Shown here piece after piece: positions 36,583-44,573 of a DNA stretch of 62,455 bases. Each line of letters begins with the position of its first letter. Position 1 is the first letter of the stretch. The notes beneath the pieces were generated by a model. The model made no database searches and was not told the origin of the DNA. It worked only from the letters and a program-made list of their open reading frames with translations. The position numbers were made by a program, and so were the translations under genes. The DNA is from Promethearchaeota archaeon. GTDB lineage: Archaea; Asgardarchaeota; Lokiarchaeia; Sigynarchaeales; SOKP01. The stretch covers positions 1 to 62,455 of the forward strand of contig JAUWBH010000012.1 of assembly GCA_030605085.1 (NCBI GenBank), in the 5' to 3' direction.

Positions 36583-37413
36583 ATGGAAAAAAGGTTTATA
36601 GCACCAATATTAGTTACACTTTTAATTATCGTGTATGCCCTTGCTTTTTTATTTATAATACCTCTTAGTGGTGAGTTAATACCATTAATACCGGGAGAAG
36701 CACTTTCCGACTATCTCATAAGTCTATTGATTCCATTAGGGATAATAATACTAATGTGTTTTATTGGGCATTATATAGTAAAAGTTTTAATTCCTATTCA
36801 TAAAGCGTTAAAATTAAACAGATACGATTATTTTATCGTTCATACAGAGAAAAAACTAACGAGTTCAAGAATAATTATTCGCGCCTTTTATCCCGGACTA
36901 TTTGCTATTAACATTGCTATTTATATTAGCCTCTATGGTCGTTTTAACAATCTCTTTCTTGCAAACGCAGAAGAACAAGGACTTCCCGCTCTAATTGAAT
37001 GGATAGCAATTCTTGTTGGAATACCCATAGCAGCTTTAATAATTGCTCCTATTTGGATGTTGGAATCTTCGGGATTGATGTGTTCATTAAATCAAGAAAA
37101 ATATAAAAATCGAGTCTCTCCTGATATTGAGAGCGTTGCTCGATTCTATTCAACTCTCTTTAAGGGATATGTTGGAATTTCAACTATTACTACATATATC
37201 CTCATTCTGTATACATTTGCAGATGAAGGAGTGACTCTTGACAACTATTTCATACTTTTCATAGACCCCTTTGCAATAATGCTATTTTTTGTTCCACTTT
37301 CATTATTATTAGAAGCAAGGTTCGATAGTATTAATAAGCGGCTTATACCTTATTTTGAAAAAATGGGAATTAATATAGTACCTCAAGGAATAAGAATAAG
37401 TCCAAAACAATAA
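36583..37413 (+). CDS. integral membrane protein, six segments, function unknown
   Basis: 276 residues. Hydrophobic segments start near residues 5, 44, 98, 133, 190 and 222 (for example FIAPILVTLLIIVYALAFLF and LISLLIPLGIIILMCFIG), separated by short basic loops (KVLIPIHKALKLNRYDYF). The ATG at 36583 follows GTGATAAA; an in-frame TTG 12 nt upstream is less likely. It is bracketed by two copies of the thiolase 3' end, so it is an insertion between thiolase and enoyl-CoA hydratase and need not belong to that pathway. Family not recognised. Confidence 0.65.
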   Translation: MEKRFIAPILVTLLIIVYALAFLFIIPLSGELIPLIPGEALSDYLISLLIPLGIIILMCFIGHYIVKVLIPIHKALKLNRYDYFIVHTEKKLTSSRIIIRAFYPGLFAINIAIYISLYGRFNNLFLANAEEQGLPALIEWIAILVGIPIAALIIAPIWMLESSGLMCSLNQEKYKNRVSPDIESVARFYSTLFKGYVGISTITTYILILYTFADEGVTLDNYFILFIDPFAIMLFFVPLSLLLEARFDSINKRLIPYFEKMGINIVPQGIRISPKQ

Positions 37414-37495
37414 TATATATAATATTTTTTTTTTAATTTTCTTTAAGATTTAATAATTAGAGATGAACTTATACTAGTAAGAATTTTTTTAAGCG

Positions 37496-37559
37496 TATGC
37501 GGTTTGTTCGGTTACAATACTCGGTCAAAGAGATTAATTCTTTAATTCATTATAGTATA
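37496..37559 (+). pseudogene. displaced 3' end of the thiolase gene (copy B)
   Basis: It encodes YAVCSVTILGQRD-stop, identical to the thiolase C terminus, and shares the following 22 nt. It lies 1.1 kb downstream of the intact gene in the same orientation, after the inserted membrane-protein gene and right before the hydratase leader. Confidence 0.8.
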
Positions 37560-37641
37560 AATCATAGTAAAGGTTAAAAGAATTGAAAACAATTCAATTT
37601 TTAAACAATTCAATTTTTAAAAATAGGAGGTTAATTTTGAA

Positions 37642-38475
37642 ATGGATTACGAACAAATTATTTTCGAAATCTCAGATCAGATTGCAACCATCACTCTAAA
37701 CAGACCGGAACGTCTTAATGCTTATACGTGGAAGATGTCAATGGAGATGTGGGATGCAATTATGAAAGTAGAAAACGATCCCAACCTGAGAGTCTTAATA
37801 ATCACGGGTGCGGGTAGAGGATTTTGTGCTGGCGCAGATTTATCAGGCGGCGCCAAGACTTTTGATGGATCAGATCGACCTCGTGAGGTTGACGAAAGAA
37901 CCAAAGATATGGGTAGTCTAATTAGTCTATATTTTTCGCTGAAAAAGCCTGTGATAGTAGCTATAAACGGACCGGCTGTTGGAGTGGGAGTTACCATGAT
38001 TCTACCGTTCGATATTCGGATTGCCTCTGAGAGCGCACGCATCGGACTCCTCTTCAATCGACGTGGTGTTTTACCTGAAATAGCTTGTCCTTGGATTTTA
38101 CCCCGCATTATTGGAATCAGTAAAGCAGCCGAGCTAATGTATACTGGTAGAATTCTCAATGCCAAGGAAGCATTGGAGTTCGGACTTGTCAGTCGAGTCG
38201 TACCTGATGATAAATTAATGGATACGGCAAAAGCGATAGCGGAGGAAATCTTATTATGTGCTCCTGTGAGTGTTTCCCTTACAAAAAGAATGCTTTATCA
38301 ATTCCTTACCGAAACGGATATCGACAAGGTGGAAAGGATAAACAACCAGTATTTTGGATGGACTGGATTGAAACCAGATGCTCGTGAAGGGGTTGTATCC
38401 TTCCTTGAAAAAAGAAAACCAGAATGGAAAATGAAAGTACCAGGAGATTTACCGAAATTCTTCCCTTTAAAGTGA
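37642..38475 (+). CDS. enoyl-CoA hydratase/isomerase (crotonase) family protein, copy 1
   Basis: 277 residues. Crotonase landmarks: ATITLNRPERLNAYTWKM, the oxyanion-hole strand ITGAGRGFCAGADLSG, a second oxyanion segment PVVAINGPAVGVGV-like (KPVIVAINGPAVGVGVTM), and the trimer segment YTGRILNAKEALEFGLVSRVV. At the two usual catalytic Glu positions of hydratases I see R-R-G-V-L-P-E, so one Glu (in PEIACPW) is kept. Start: ATG after AGGAGGTTAATTTTGAA. It works on enoyl-CoA in a beta-oxidation-type path with the upstream thiolase. Confidence 0.87.
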   Translation: MDYEQIIFEISDQIATITLNRPERLNAYTWKMSMEMWDAIMKVENDPNLRVLIITGAGRGFCAGADLSGGAKTFDGSDRPREVDERTKDMGSLISLYFSLKKPVIVAINGPAVGVGVTMILPFDIRIASESARIGLLFNRRGVLPEIACPWILPRIIGISKAAELMYTGRILNAKEALEFGLVSRVVPDDKLMDTAKAIAEEILLCAPVSVSLTKRMLYQFLTETDIDKVERINNQYFGWTGLKPDAREGVVSFLEKRKPEWKMKVPGDLPKFFPLK

Positions 38476-38541
38476 GCTAACAATAAAAAGAAACTTTTAA
38501 AAATTAACAAAAAAAAAGGTAAATAAAAATAAGTTAAATAT

Positions 38542-38748
38542 TTACTTATCAAGTTTATATGCTGTTTTGAATCCCTCGTGAATTGCTTCCATCATTGTTC
38601 TAGGCTTTTTACAATCTCCAATTTTATAGATTTTGAACGACGGGTTGGAATCTTTAATTTTATCGTGGAGATCTTTATTGGGTTTTACACCAGTAGCTAA
38701 AACGAATGTATCAATATCATTTAACGATTTATTTTTGATAATAAACAT
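38542..38748 (-). pseudogene. displaced 3' end of the dienoyl-CoA-reductase-like gene at 46513
   Basis: 68 codons, of which the last 62 are nearly identical to the C terminus of the gene at 46513 (LNDIDTFVLATGVKPNK with one conservative change after it, then IGDCKKPRTMMEAIHEG). DNA identity over 194 nt (38542-38735 against 46513-46706) is above 90%, and the A-rich downstream flank is also shared. The 7.8 kb between the two copies is the defence-like island. It has no upstream coding sequence or usable start of its own. Confidence 0.9.
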
Positions 38749-38950
38749 ATCTAATTAAAGACTTAAAATCATCAAATATTTATATATATTCCAAAATAAT
38801 TTATATAAACTCAAAAATTAAATTTAATATAAGATAAATAAAAATCTCAAGATATTAGTATAAAATGAATTTGCTTATAATAAACTTAAAATTCAATACT
38901 CTCTTTATCCATAAATACAACCACATATATCACTAAAAGTGATCAGAATT

Positions 38951-39472
38951 ATGCAAAGTCCTAAAAAATTGATTAAAATCGAATGGTTAATAGCACTATT
39001 ATCTGCAGATAATAGTAAGGAGATTTATGGCATCACGAGGTTTGAGAAATTATTATTTTTTTATTTGATGCAAAATAAATTTCTCGAAGTATTCAAAAGT
39101 TTTGGGTTTGAGGCATATGATTATGGTCCTCACTCTGATGATATTAGAGATCTTCTTTATTCATTAAGAGATATTAAATTAATTGAAATAAGAATAAGGG
39201 ATACTAAAGATTTCTTAAATATTGATGATGTCGAAATTGATGATAAATCAATCAAACCAATATATTATGATAAAGAAGAGATTTATTCATTGACAGAAAA
39301 GGGTAAAGAAATTGGACGCAAAATTGAAATAAAATTTCCTGATTTTGAAAACCTTTCAAAGTTTAAAGCAAAATTCAACAAGATTGAATTAAGAAGGTTA
39401 ATTCGGCTAATATATACAAAATATCCTGAGATGACAGCAAAATCAAAAATAATTAAAGATATTTTTGGCTAA
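38951..39472 (+). CDS. YwgA/Panacea-like protein, first gene of island operon
   Basis: 173 residues. The N-terminal half has the pattern of the YwgA/SocA(DUF4065) group: an initial helix (LIKIEWLIALLSADN), ITRFEKLLFFYLMQNKF, then FGFEAYDYGPHSDDIRDLLYSL with the characteristic 'YGP.S.d' turn. A winged-helix-like end follows (EEIYSLTEKGKEIGRKI). Proteins with this fold serve as antitoxins, adaptors or antiphage regulators. The ATG at 38951 has GTGATC at good distance; a GTG 12 nt upstream is the alternative. It is followed after 5 nt by the next gene. The family call is by pattern only. Confidence 0.6.
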   Translation: MQSPKKLIKIEWLIALLSADNSKEIYGITRFEKLLFFYLMQNKFLEVFKSFGFEAYDYGPHSDDIRDLLYSLRDIKLIEIRIRDTKDFLNIDDVEIDDKSIKPIYYDKEEIYSLTEKGKEIGRKIEIKFPDFENLSKFKAKFNKIELRRLIRLIYTKYPEMTAKSKIIKDIFG

Positions 39473-39477
39473 AATCA

Positions 39478-40146
39478 ATGGGAATATTAGATATTTATAC
39501 ATTATATTTAATTTTTGAAGGTATTTTTTTACTTATTGGAATTTCCTCAATAAAGTATTCAAATAAGAATCTATATCCAAACAAGAATTCAATATATTAC
39601 GAAAGGAGAAGCACTTATCATAGAGAGATTTATTTTAAAGAAATTGAACCCATAATAATAGAAATTTTGAAAAAATATCATCTATATTTAGCATCTGAAG
39701 GAAATAGATTTAAGAAATTTAATGATCTTTTTAAATTAATTTCAAATAAAATTGATAGTGAAATTGAGCAAGATTTTAATGCTATAAAGAGATTAATTAA
39801 TGAATCAAAAATATATGAAAATATTCCTTCATTAGTTGGAAGTTCAAAAACTATGAAGAAATTGATTTCGGGGTGCAAATCATTTTATAATTTTATAAAT
39901 ACCTTTAAAAAATTAAAAATTTCAGGAATTATATGCTTTATTCTAATGGCTGTAGATTTAATTCTATTGTTAGTATTTAATAACTTCAAAGATTTAGAAT
40001 TAGCTTATACTATATCCTTAATAATTAACATTTTTTTTATAGGAGGAATTGGTACATTATTCCTTTTTATCCTCATTGGTTATTATAAGATTTATAATAT
40101 TAATAAAAAATTCTATGAGGAAATTTGGATACCACCAAGAATGTAG
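39478..40146 (+). CDS. membrane protein with cytoplasmic helical domain, island operon gene 2
   Basis: 222 residues. One hydrophobic segment is at the N terminus (IYTLYLIFEGIFLLIGISSI), a soluble helical region at about residues 30-140 (KEIEPIIIEILKKYHLYL; QDFNAIKRLINESK), and two more segments near the C terminus (SGIICFILMAVDLILLLVF; ISLIINIFFIGGIGTLFLFI). It starts 5 nt after the upstream stop, so it is co-transcribed. In a defence context such a protein could be the membrane-active effector, but nothing in the sequence shows a pore or enzyme. Unrecognised family. Confidence 0.6.
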   Translation: MGILDIYTLYLIFEGIFLLIGISSIKYSNKNLYPNKNSIYYERRSTYHREIYFKEIEPIIIEILKKYHLYLASEGNRFKKFNDLFKLISNKIDSEIEQDFNAIKRLINESKIYENIPSLVGSSKTMKKLISGCKSFYNFINTFKKLKISGIICFILMAVDLILLLVFNNFKDLELAYTISLIINIFFIGGIGTLFLFILIGYYKIYNINKKFYEEIWIPPRM

Positions 40147-40161
40147 ACGGATAATATAATT

Positions 40162-40569
40162 ATGTTAGAAAGAGAATTATACCCTCCAATAAAAAACAAT
40201 TATAAGAAACGATATAATTTGTATGACGAAATTCGGCTATACAATAGAATAATAGATCTGTTATTATTAGATAAAAATAAATCTAAAACTATAATAGCAA
40301 TGGAATTTAAGTTGAAAGATTGGAGAAAAGCATTTGTCCAAGCTTTTACATATCTTTTGATTGCTAACTATGTTTATATTGTTCTTTATCGTAAAAATAT
40401 TAAAAAAGTCGATAAAAATTTATTGAAAACAAATGGAATTGGTTTGATATCGGCAACAAAAAATAGTTATAGGATATTAATAAGACCAAAAAAAAATTAT
40501 AAAATAGATAGAACTCTTTTAAATAAAGTGTTAAATGAAATAAAACAACGAGATGGTAATATTGGTTGA
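40162..40569 (+). CDS. PD-(D/E)XK-like nuclease, island operon gene 3
   Basis: 135 residues. D32 in RIIDLLLLDKN, E48-F-K50 in IIAMEFKLKDW and Q60 in AFVQAFTYLLIANYVYIVL give the order D...ExK...Q of a minimal PD-(D/E)XK fold; 'ExKxxDW..A..Qa..Y' is a common form of it. The C terminus (GIGLISATKNSYRILIRPKK) fits the closing strands. It probably cuts or binds DNA. It is 15 nt after the membrane-protein gene, and its end overlaps the next gene by 17 nt, so stoichiometric co-expression is likely. Confidence 0.6.
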   Translation: MLERELYPPIKNNYKKRYNLYDEIRLYNRIIDLLLLDKNKSKTIIAMEFKLKDWRKAFVQAFTYLLIANYVYIVLYRKNIKKVDKNLLKTNGIGLISATKNSYRILIRPKKNYKIDRTLLNKVLNEIKQRDGNIG

Positions 40570-41812
40570 GTTTAAAATATATTATAGGTATGATAATTCA
40601 AAGAGAGAATTATTGAATAAAAAAGATTTAGAAGATAAATTTTATGGTATCATAATTCCTTGCACCACTGCAATGTATTTCCAAAATTCAGTAATTACAT
40701 TTTTAGAGGTTTTTAATAAACCCTTTTTTATGGATCCAATGACTTATTTTTTAAATCAGCCATCGATTAATATTACGAAAAGAAGTGGTTCTATTCGAAG
40801 ATCTTATATGAAAATCATTAAAGAATTCTTAGGGCTTAATAAAGAACAAATCGAAGAATATGTTAATGATAATAGAGAATTTGTAGCTACTGATATTAGT
40901 GATGAAGATTTAGAAGTTTTTTGCTCTAAAGTAATAAACTTCCAGAAGACATTTATTAAATCAAATGATATGATGGAGTTCATCGGATTATATGAAGAAT
41001 TATTAGATCCTGCTCCCGAATCAAAGACTCCTGAATATCTAATTCCTCCTTATTTCCGAATTGAACATGGAAATGATTCATATAAATTGAATAAAAGATG
41101 CATTGAAATTGCACAAAATATTGTGAATGAGGATGATCCACCACTTTGTGGATGTTTTGCATTTACAAAAAGTTTTATTAATTATAATGAGGATATCGCT
41201 GAGAAAATCATAGAAGATTTTCCAAATTTAACCAATTTCCTTATATGGATTTCGGATTTCAATGCAACAAAAGAAAAAGTAAATAATTTGAACAAAATGA
41301 AAAATATCGTAAAAACCTTGTCTAATGAAGGAAAAAATATTGTTATTAATTTATATGGAGATTATTTTTCTTTATTACTATTAAAATTTGGTTTAACGGG
41401 CGTAAGCTCTGGAATTGGAACCTCTACTAAAAAAACCGCTCGTTTATCTCGAGGAAGTGGAGGGGGTTTTACAACTAAAATCTATGTTCCTAAAATTAAT
41501 ATTAGTCTCATAAAAGATGACTATAAAAGATTATTAGATGTTAAACCTGAAATCGTATGTGATTGTCCAAAATGTAGAAAAATAATTGGAGGGCTAAATA
41601 AGAAAGATCCTGATTTCACATATAATTATTATAATCTCTTACTTTCTAACAATAATTTTGAGGAACATTTCATTTATTCTCTGGATAGGGATAAGGAATT
41701 TGTAGAAAAGTCCGCTCTAAGCGATTTAATTGAAGATATCGAGGAAAAAGATAATATTTTTTCTTCTACCCCTTATGCCGCTCACTTGAAAAGATGGAAA
41801 GAAGATATTTAG
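40553..41812 (+). CDS. putative tRNA-guanine-transglycosylase-like barrel protein, island operon gene 4
   Basis: 419 residues. Near the C terminus it has C336-x-C338-x2-C341 (CDCPKCRK) and H372, which resembles the C-x-C-x2-C...H zinc site of tRNA-guanine transglycosylases (TGT) and their DNA-acting relative DpdA. The preceding part alternates strands and helices like a TIM barrel (NLTNFLIWISDFN, EGKNIVINLYGDYFSLLLLKFGL, GVSSGIGTS). Candidate acidic residues are D61 (FMDPMTY) and D235. If this is right, it could exchange a base in tRNA or DNA, or only bind it. The ATG lies inside the nuclease gene. The TGT link rests on the zinc motif and fold pattern and is tentative. Confidence 0.5.
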   Translation: MVILVEFKIYYRYDNSKRELLNKKDLEDKFYGIIIPCTTAMYFQNSVITFLEVFNKPFFMDPMTYFLNQPSINITKRSGSIRRSYMKIIKEFLGLNKEQIEEYVNDNREFVATDISDEDLEVFCSKVINFQKTFIKSNDMMEFIGLYEELLDPAPESKTPEYLIPPYFRIEHGNDSYKLNKRCIEIAQNIVNEDDPPLCGCFAFTKSFINYNEDIAEKIIEDFPNLTNFLIWISDFNATKEKVNNLNKMKNIVKTLSNEGKNIVINLYGDYFSLLLLKFGLTGVSSGIGTSTKKTARLSRGSGGGFTTKIYVPKINISLIKDDYKRLLDVKPEIVCDCPKCRKIIGGLNKKDPDFTYNYYNLLLSNNNFEEHFIYSLDRDKEFVEKSALSDLIEDIEEKDNIFSSTPYAAHLKRWKEDI

Positions 41813-41931
41813 AGGAATATTTCAATTCAATCATAACCAAATTTATTCTTTAAATCGTCGTTTACTCAACTTTAAATGTTAAAAAAAAAAAAATTATAAT
41901 TAACACTAAAAAGAGATTAAAAAATAATAAA

Positions 41932-42048
41932 ATGTCTGATATAGATTCAGATTTGAAGGCTTTAATAGATAACGCTAAAGAAGATCAAAAAAATAGGAAC
42001 AATATATATTATGGAGTTATTAAATTTGATTTTGAGATATTAACATAA
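41932..42048 (+). CDS. 38-residue open frame, probably a gene fragment
   Basis: ATG (41932) to TAA (42048), starting MSDIDSDLKALIDNAKEDQK. The first 20 residues look coding; the end (YYGVIKFDFEILT) less so. It could be a short protein or the preserved 5' end of a lost gene next to the HsdR remnant. No family can be assigned. Confidence 0.3.
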   Translation: MSDIDSDLKALIDNAKEDQKNRNNIYYGVIKFDFEILT

Positions 42049-42072
42049 TAATTTTAAAATGAAAAAAAAGGG

Positions 42073-42380
42073 TTAAAGATTCTGAGTAATATCTCTAAAT
42101 TTATTACAAAGGTTATCTCCATCATTTTGTATCGTCTGAAACCAATTAGAATCAGAAGAATTAATAAGATTTAAAAACTCTGAACATATTTTTCGAACTT
42201 TCTTAATTAAATCAGGGTTTAAATCTTTTGCTGAAGCCGTGTAAAAATCAATTATTTCTCTAATTTGAGTTTTTAAATCATCTCGAAAATTTGGATATAT
42301 AATGTAACAGCTTTTATGATTATCCCACATTGTATAAACTGAAGAAATATTGCTCTTCAAATCTTCTCTGATTTCAAAAA
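42073..42380 (-). pseudogene. truncated protein gene, 5' end lost at the HsdR junction
   Basis: About 100 codons of plausible protein (FEIREDLKSNISSVYTMWDN, DDLKTQIREIIDFYTASAKD, ICSEFLNLINSSDSNWF) ending at a TAA at 42073. The frame continues upstream only through antisense of the HsdR remnant, so its true start is missing. The breakpoint lies at about 42380. Helical, no recognised domain. It probably belonged to the same lost restriction or defence locus. Confidence 0.5.
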
Positions 42381-42383
42381 GAG

Positions 42384-42586
42384 AGAAATTAGTGTTAGAC
42401 TGGAGAAAAAAGCAGCAAACTAAGGCAGGAGTGCGTAACACAATAGAGGTTGTTCTTGATAAAGAGTTACCTCCAAGCTACGATGAGCAAACCTATGATG
42501 AAAAATGCGATGTTGTCTATTATCATATTTATGAGAATTATTATGGTGTAGGGCAAAGCGTTTATACTCAAGTAGCCAGTGGTTAA
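42384..42586 (+). pseudogene. 3' remnant of a type I restriction endonuclease R subunit (HsdR)
   Basis: Sixty-odd codons: LVLDWRKKQQTKAGVR, NTIEVVLDKELPPSY, then DEKCDVVYYHIYENYYG and a stop. This is the C-terminal tail of HsdR proteins, which typically read '..DWR.k..tkA.Vr..I...Ld..LP..Y....y..Kc..vy.HvyenY'. Everything upstream (PD-(D/E)XK and helicase motors) is gone, and the frame's first ten codons are antisense to another fragment. It shows that a type I restriction system once stood here. Confidence 0.75.
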
Positions 42587-42596
42587 AAAAAACATT

Positions 42597-42716
42597 TTAT
42601 CCTAACATTTTCTTACCAAGCCCCATTAACAATGGGTCTTTGGTGTGGTGGATCTTTTCAAAAAACTTTTTACGAATAGGATCCCATACCATAAAGCACG
42701 CTGTAGCTATATTTCG
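42597..42716 (-). pseudogene. C-terminal remnant of an unrecognised gene
   Basis: About 40 codons without a start: RNIATACFMVWDPIRKKFF, EKIHHTKDPLLMGLGKKMLG-stop. The sequence has protein-like conservation of form but I cannot place it; a transposase C terminus is conceivable, not shown. Part of it (KIHHTKDPLLM) lies in the direct repeat shared with 46433-46465. Confidence 0.45.
42623..42658. repeat. direct repeat bracketing the TIR/HNH genes, left copy
   Basis: CCATTAACAATGGGTCTTTG followed by GTGTGGTGGATCTTTT. The right copy is at 46433-46465 and differs by one base (G to A) and loss of one GTG triplet. The 3.8 kb between the copies holds the TIR-like and double-HNH genes. Confidence 0.7.
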
Positions 42717-42846
42717 AGAATAAGTAAAAATACACAATAACTATGAATGATTTAAGGATTATACCATAAGAAGGTTCAAGGAATTTTTAAAATTTGAAAA
42801 AACTAGAAACCGCTGGTATTGTTGTAAGAATCAGTTAGATGTAATG

Positions 42847-42912
42847 TGTTTTTACAGCAAAATATATTTGTTTTTACAGTAAAATATATTTGTTTTTATA
42901 GCAAAATATATT
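42847..42912. repeat. three tandem 22-bp repeats
   Basis: Units at 42847-42868, 42869-42890 and 42891-42912, consensus TGTTTTTACAGCAAAATATA plus TT, with one or two changes per unit. Perfectly adjacent, without spacers, so not a CRISPR. They lie in a 600-base stretch (42717-43319) with no gene, upstream of the TIR-like gene, and could be iterons or regulator sites. Confidence 0.7.
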
Positions 42913-43319
42913 TCACTAAACTATGTTTTTTCTGAGATAATAAACTTCCAATAAGAATTTTAAATCTACATTTCAATATTGTTAGATTTATTCTTTATTA
43001 TAATTTTAATGTAAATTTTGTTAATTTAGACAATAACATTAGTATGAAAAATTAGATGATATATATGTAAATTGTGAAAAATCTAAAGCATATTCTACTT
43101 AATGAAATTTTATAAAAATTTTACTTTATTCTTAATAAGTTTTTAGTCGTTATAAGAGAGTGAAGATTTAGTAATTTATTAAAGGGACAATAATAAATAT
43201 TTTTAAGTAAAACTTTTCATTAATTACCAAATATATATAAATATTTATAAAGAAAGAATCATATATTGATGAATAATAATATCTATTTTACATAACAGTT
43301 AACACATACAGGTTGAATC

Positions 43320-44411
43320 ATGACTGAAGTAAAAAAAAAGAGGAAGAAAAGATCTTCGACAAAATATCCCAAATTTAGTTTAATAGAGTCCTTAGAAATT
43401 GCGAAAGCAATTATTGATAACAATGCTGGTCAACCTTATGATCGGTTATCTTTAGCCGAATCTTTAAGGCAGTCACCAGGTAGTAGTAAGTTTAGAATGT
43501 TGATAACAGCTTCATCGAAGTTTGGATTAACCACTGGAAGTTATAATGCCTCAAAAATATCATTAACTCCCTTAGCATCTTCAATTTTTAAACCTAAAAG
43601 TGATGCGGAAAAACAAGGGGCATTAAAAAAGGCATTATTTAATGTTGATTTCTACGAAAAGGTATTTAATATGTATAATAAAAATAAAATACCAGCAAAA
43701 AAACATTTTAAAAATATATTAGAACGCGAATTCGGAATTCCCCAAGATGTTACTGAACAATGTTATAATTTAATAATGCAAAACGCTAAGGAATTAAATA
43801 TTGTCCATAAAATAAGCGGAAGTTCATATATTAATTTAGAATTATTAGGAAATCAGGAAGTTGCTGAAAAAGAAGTTATTGAAACAATAGAAGAAGAAAA
43901 TAATGAAGTTATAGAAGGAAAAATAGAATCTGCTGAGATAGAAGAGAGTAAAATCAAAAATATCATTTCAGAAGTTGATGTAAAGAAAATCTCAAAACCA
44001 AAAGTTTTCATAGCACACAGTAAAAATAAAAAAATCCTTGAACAAATAAAGCAAATATTAGAATTTGGTCAATTTGAACCTGTTATAGCTGAAGAAGTAG
44101 AAAGTTCTGCAATACCGATACCAAAAAAAATTTTTGGCTTAATGAGAGAGTGTAATTGTGCAATAATTAATATAAGTGTTGATGAACAAGAAAAAATGCC
44201 AGATGGTTCTTATAAGATAAACGAAAATGTCTTAATAGAAATAGGAGCAAGCTTTTTAATGTATGACCAAAAGGTAATACTTCTCGTAGATAAAAGGATG
44301 GAATTACCATCTAATTTACAAGGAATATACAGGTGTGAATATGAAGGAAATGAACTTTCGTGGGATACTGGTATAAAATTGACAAAAGTTTTACAAGGCT
44401 TTAGGAAATAA
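43320..44411 (+). CDS. TIR-like effector with N-terminal winged-helix domain
   Basis: 363 residues. Residues about 15-175 are helical with winged-helix character (SLIESLEIAKAIIDNNAG, SSKFGLTTGSYNASKISLTP). An acidic linker follows (190-220). Residues 225-363 are a TIR-like nucleotide-binding domain of the CAP12/Pycsar type: KPKVFIAHSKNKKILEQIKQ, EPVIAEEVESSAIPIPKKI, AIINISVDE, NENVLIEIGASFLMYDQKVI with the Glu of 'NV..EIG', and LPSNLQGIYRCEYEGNELSW. Such domains hydrolyse NAD+ or sense nucleotides in antiphage defence. No cyclase gene is adjacent, so the N-terminal domain may be the sensor. Confidence 0.75.
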   Translation: MTEVKKKRKKRSSTKYPKFSLIESLEIAKAIIDNNAGQPYDRLSLAESLRQSPGSSKFRMLITASSKFGLTTGSYNASKISLTPLASSIFKPKSDAEKQGALKKALFNVDFYEKVFNMYNKNKIPAKKHFKNILEREFGIPQDVTEQCYNLIMQNAKELNIVHKISGSSYINLELLGNQEVAEKEVIETIEEENNEVIEGKIESAEIEESKIKNIISEVDVKKISKPKVFIAHSKNKKILEQIKQILEFGQFEPVIAEEVESSAIPIPKKIFGLMRECNCAIINISVDEQEKMPDGSYKINENVLIEIGASFLMYDQKVILLVDKRMELPSNLQGIYRCEYEGNELSWDTGIKLTKVLQGFRK

Positions 44412-44573
44412 GATTAAAATAGGGATATAATTCATTTTGCTTGAAGAAAAAAATTAATTAGAATTCTTCCATTCTACAAAAAAAGCTTTAAAATTCTTTG
44501 TATGGGTTCAACTTTATATATATGGAGATATTAATTAATTTATTTAAAATGAAAGGAAAAAGAAAAAGGAAAA

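Noticed and set aside
37722..38165. 147-codon frame antisense to enoyl-CoA hydratase copy 1
   Set aside because: Shadow of a well-supported gene; no family or signal.
42597..42716. Transposase C terminus
   Set aside because: The 40 residues do not show a DDE or HUH motif and no inverted repeats flank the site, so I list it only as an unrecognised remnant.
42847..42912. Possible CRISPR
   Set aside because: The 22-bp units are directly adjacent with no spacers and no cas genes occur nearby.
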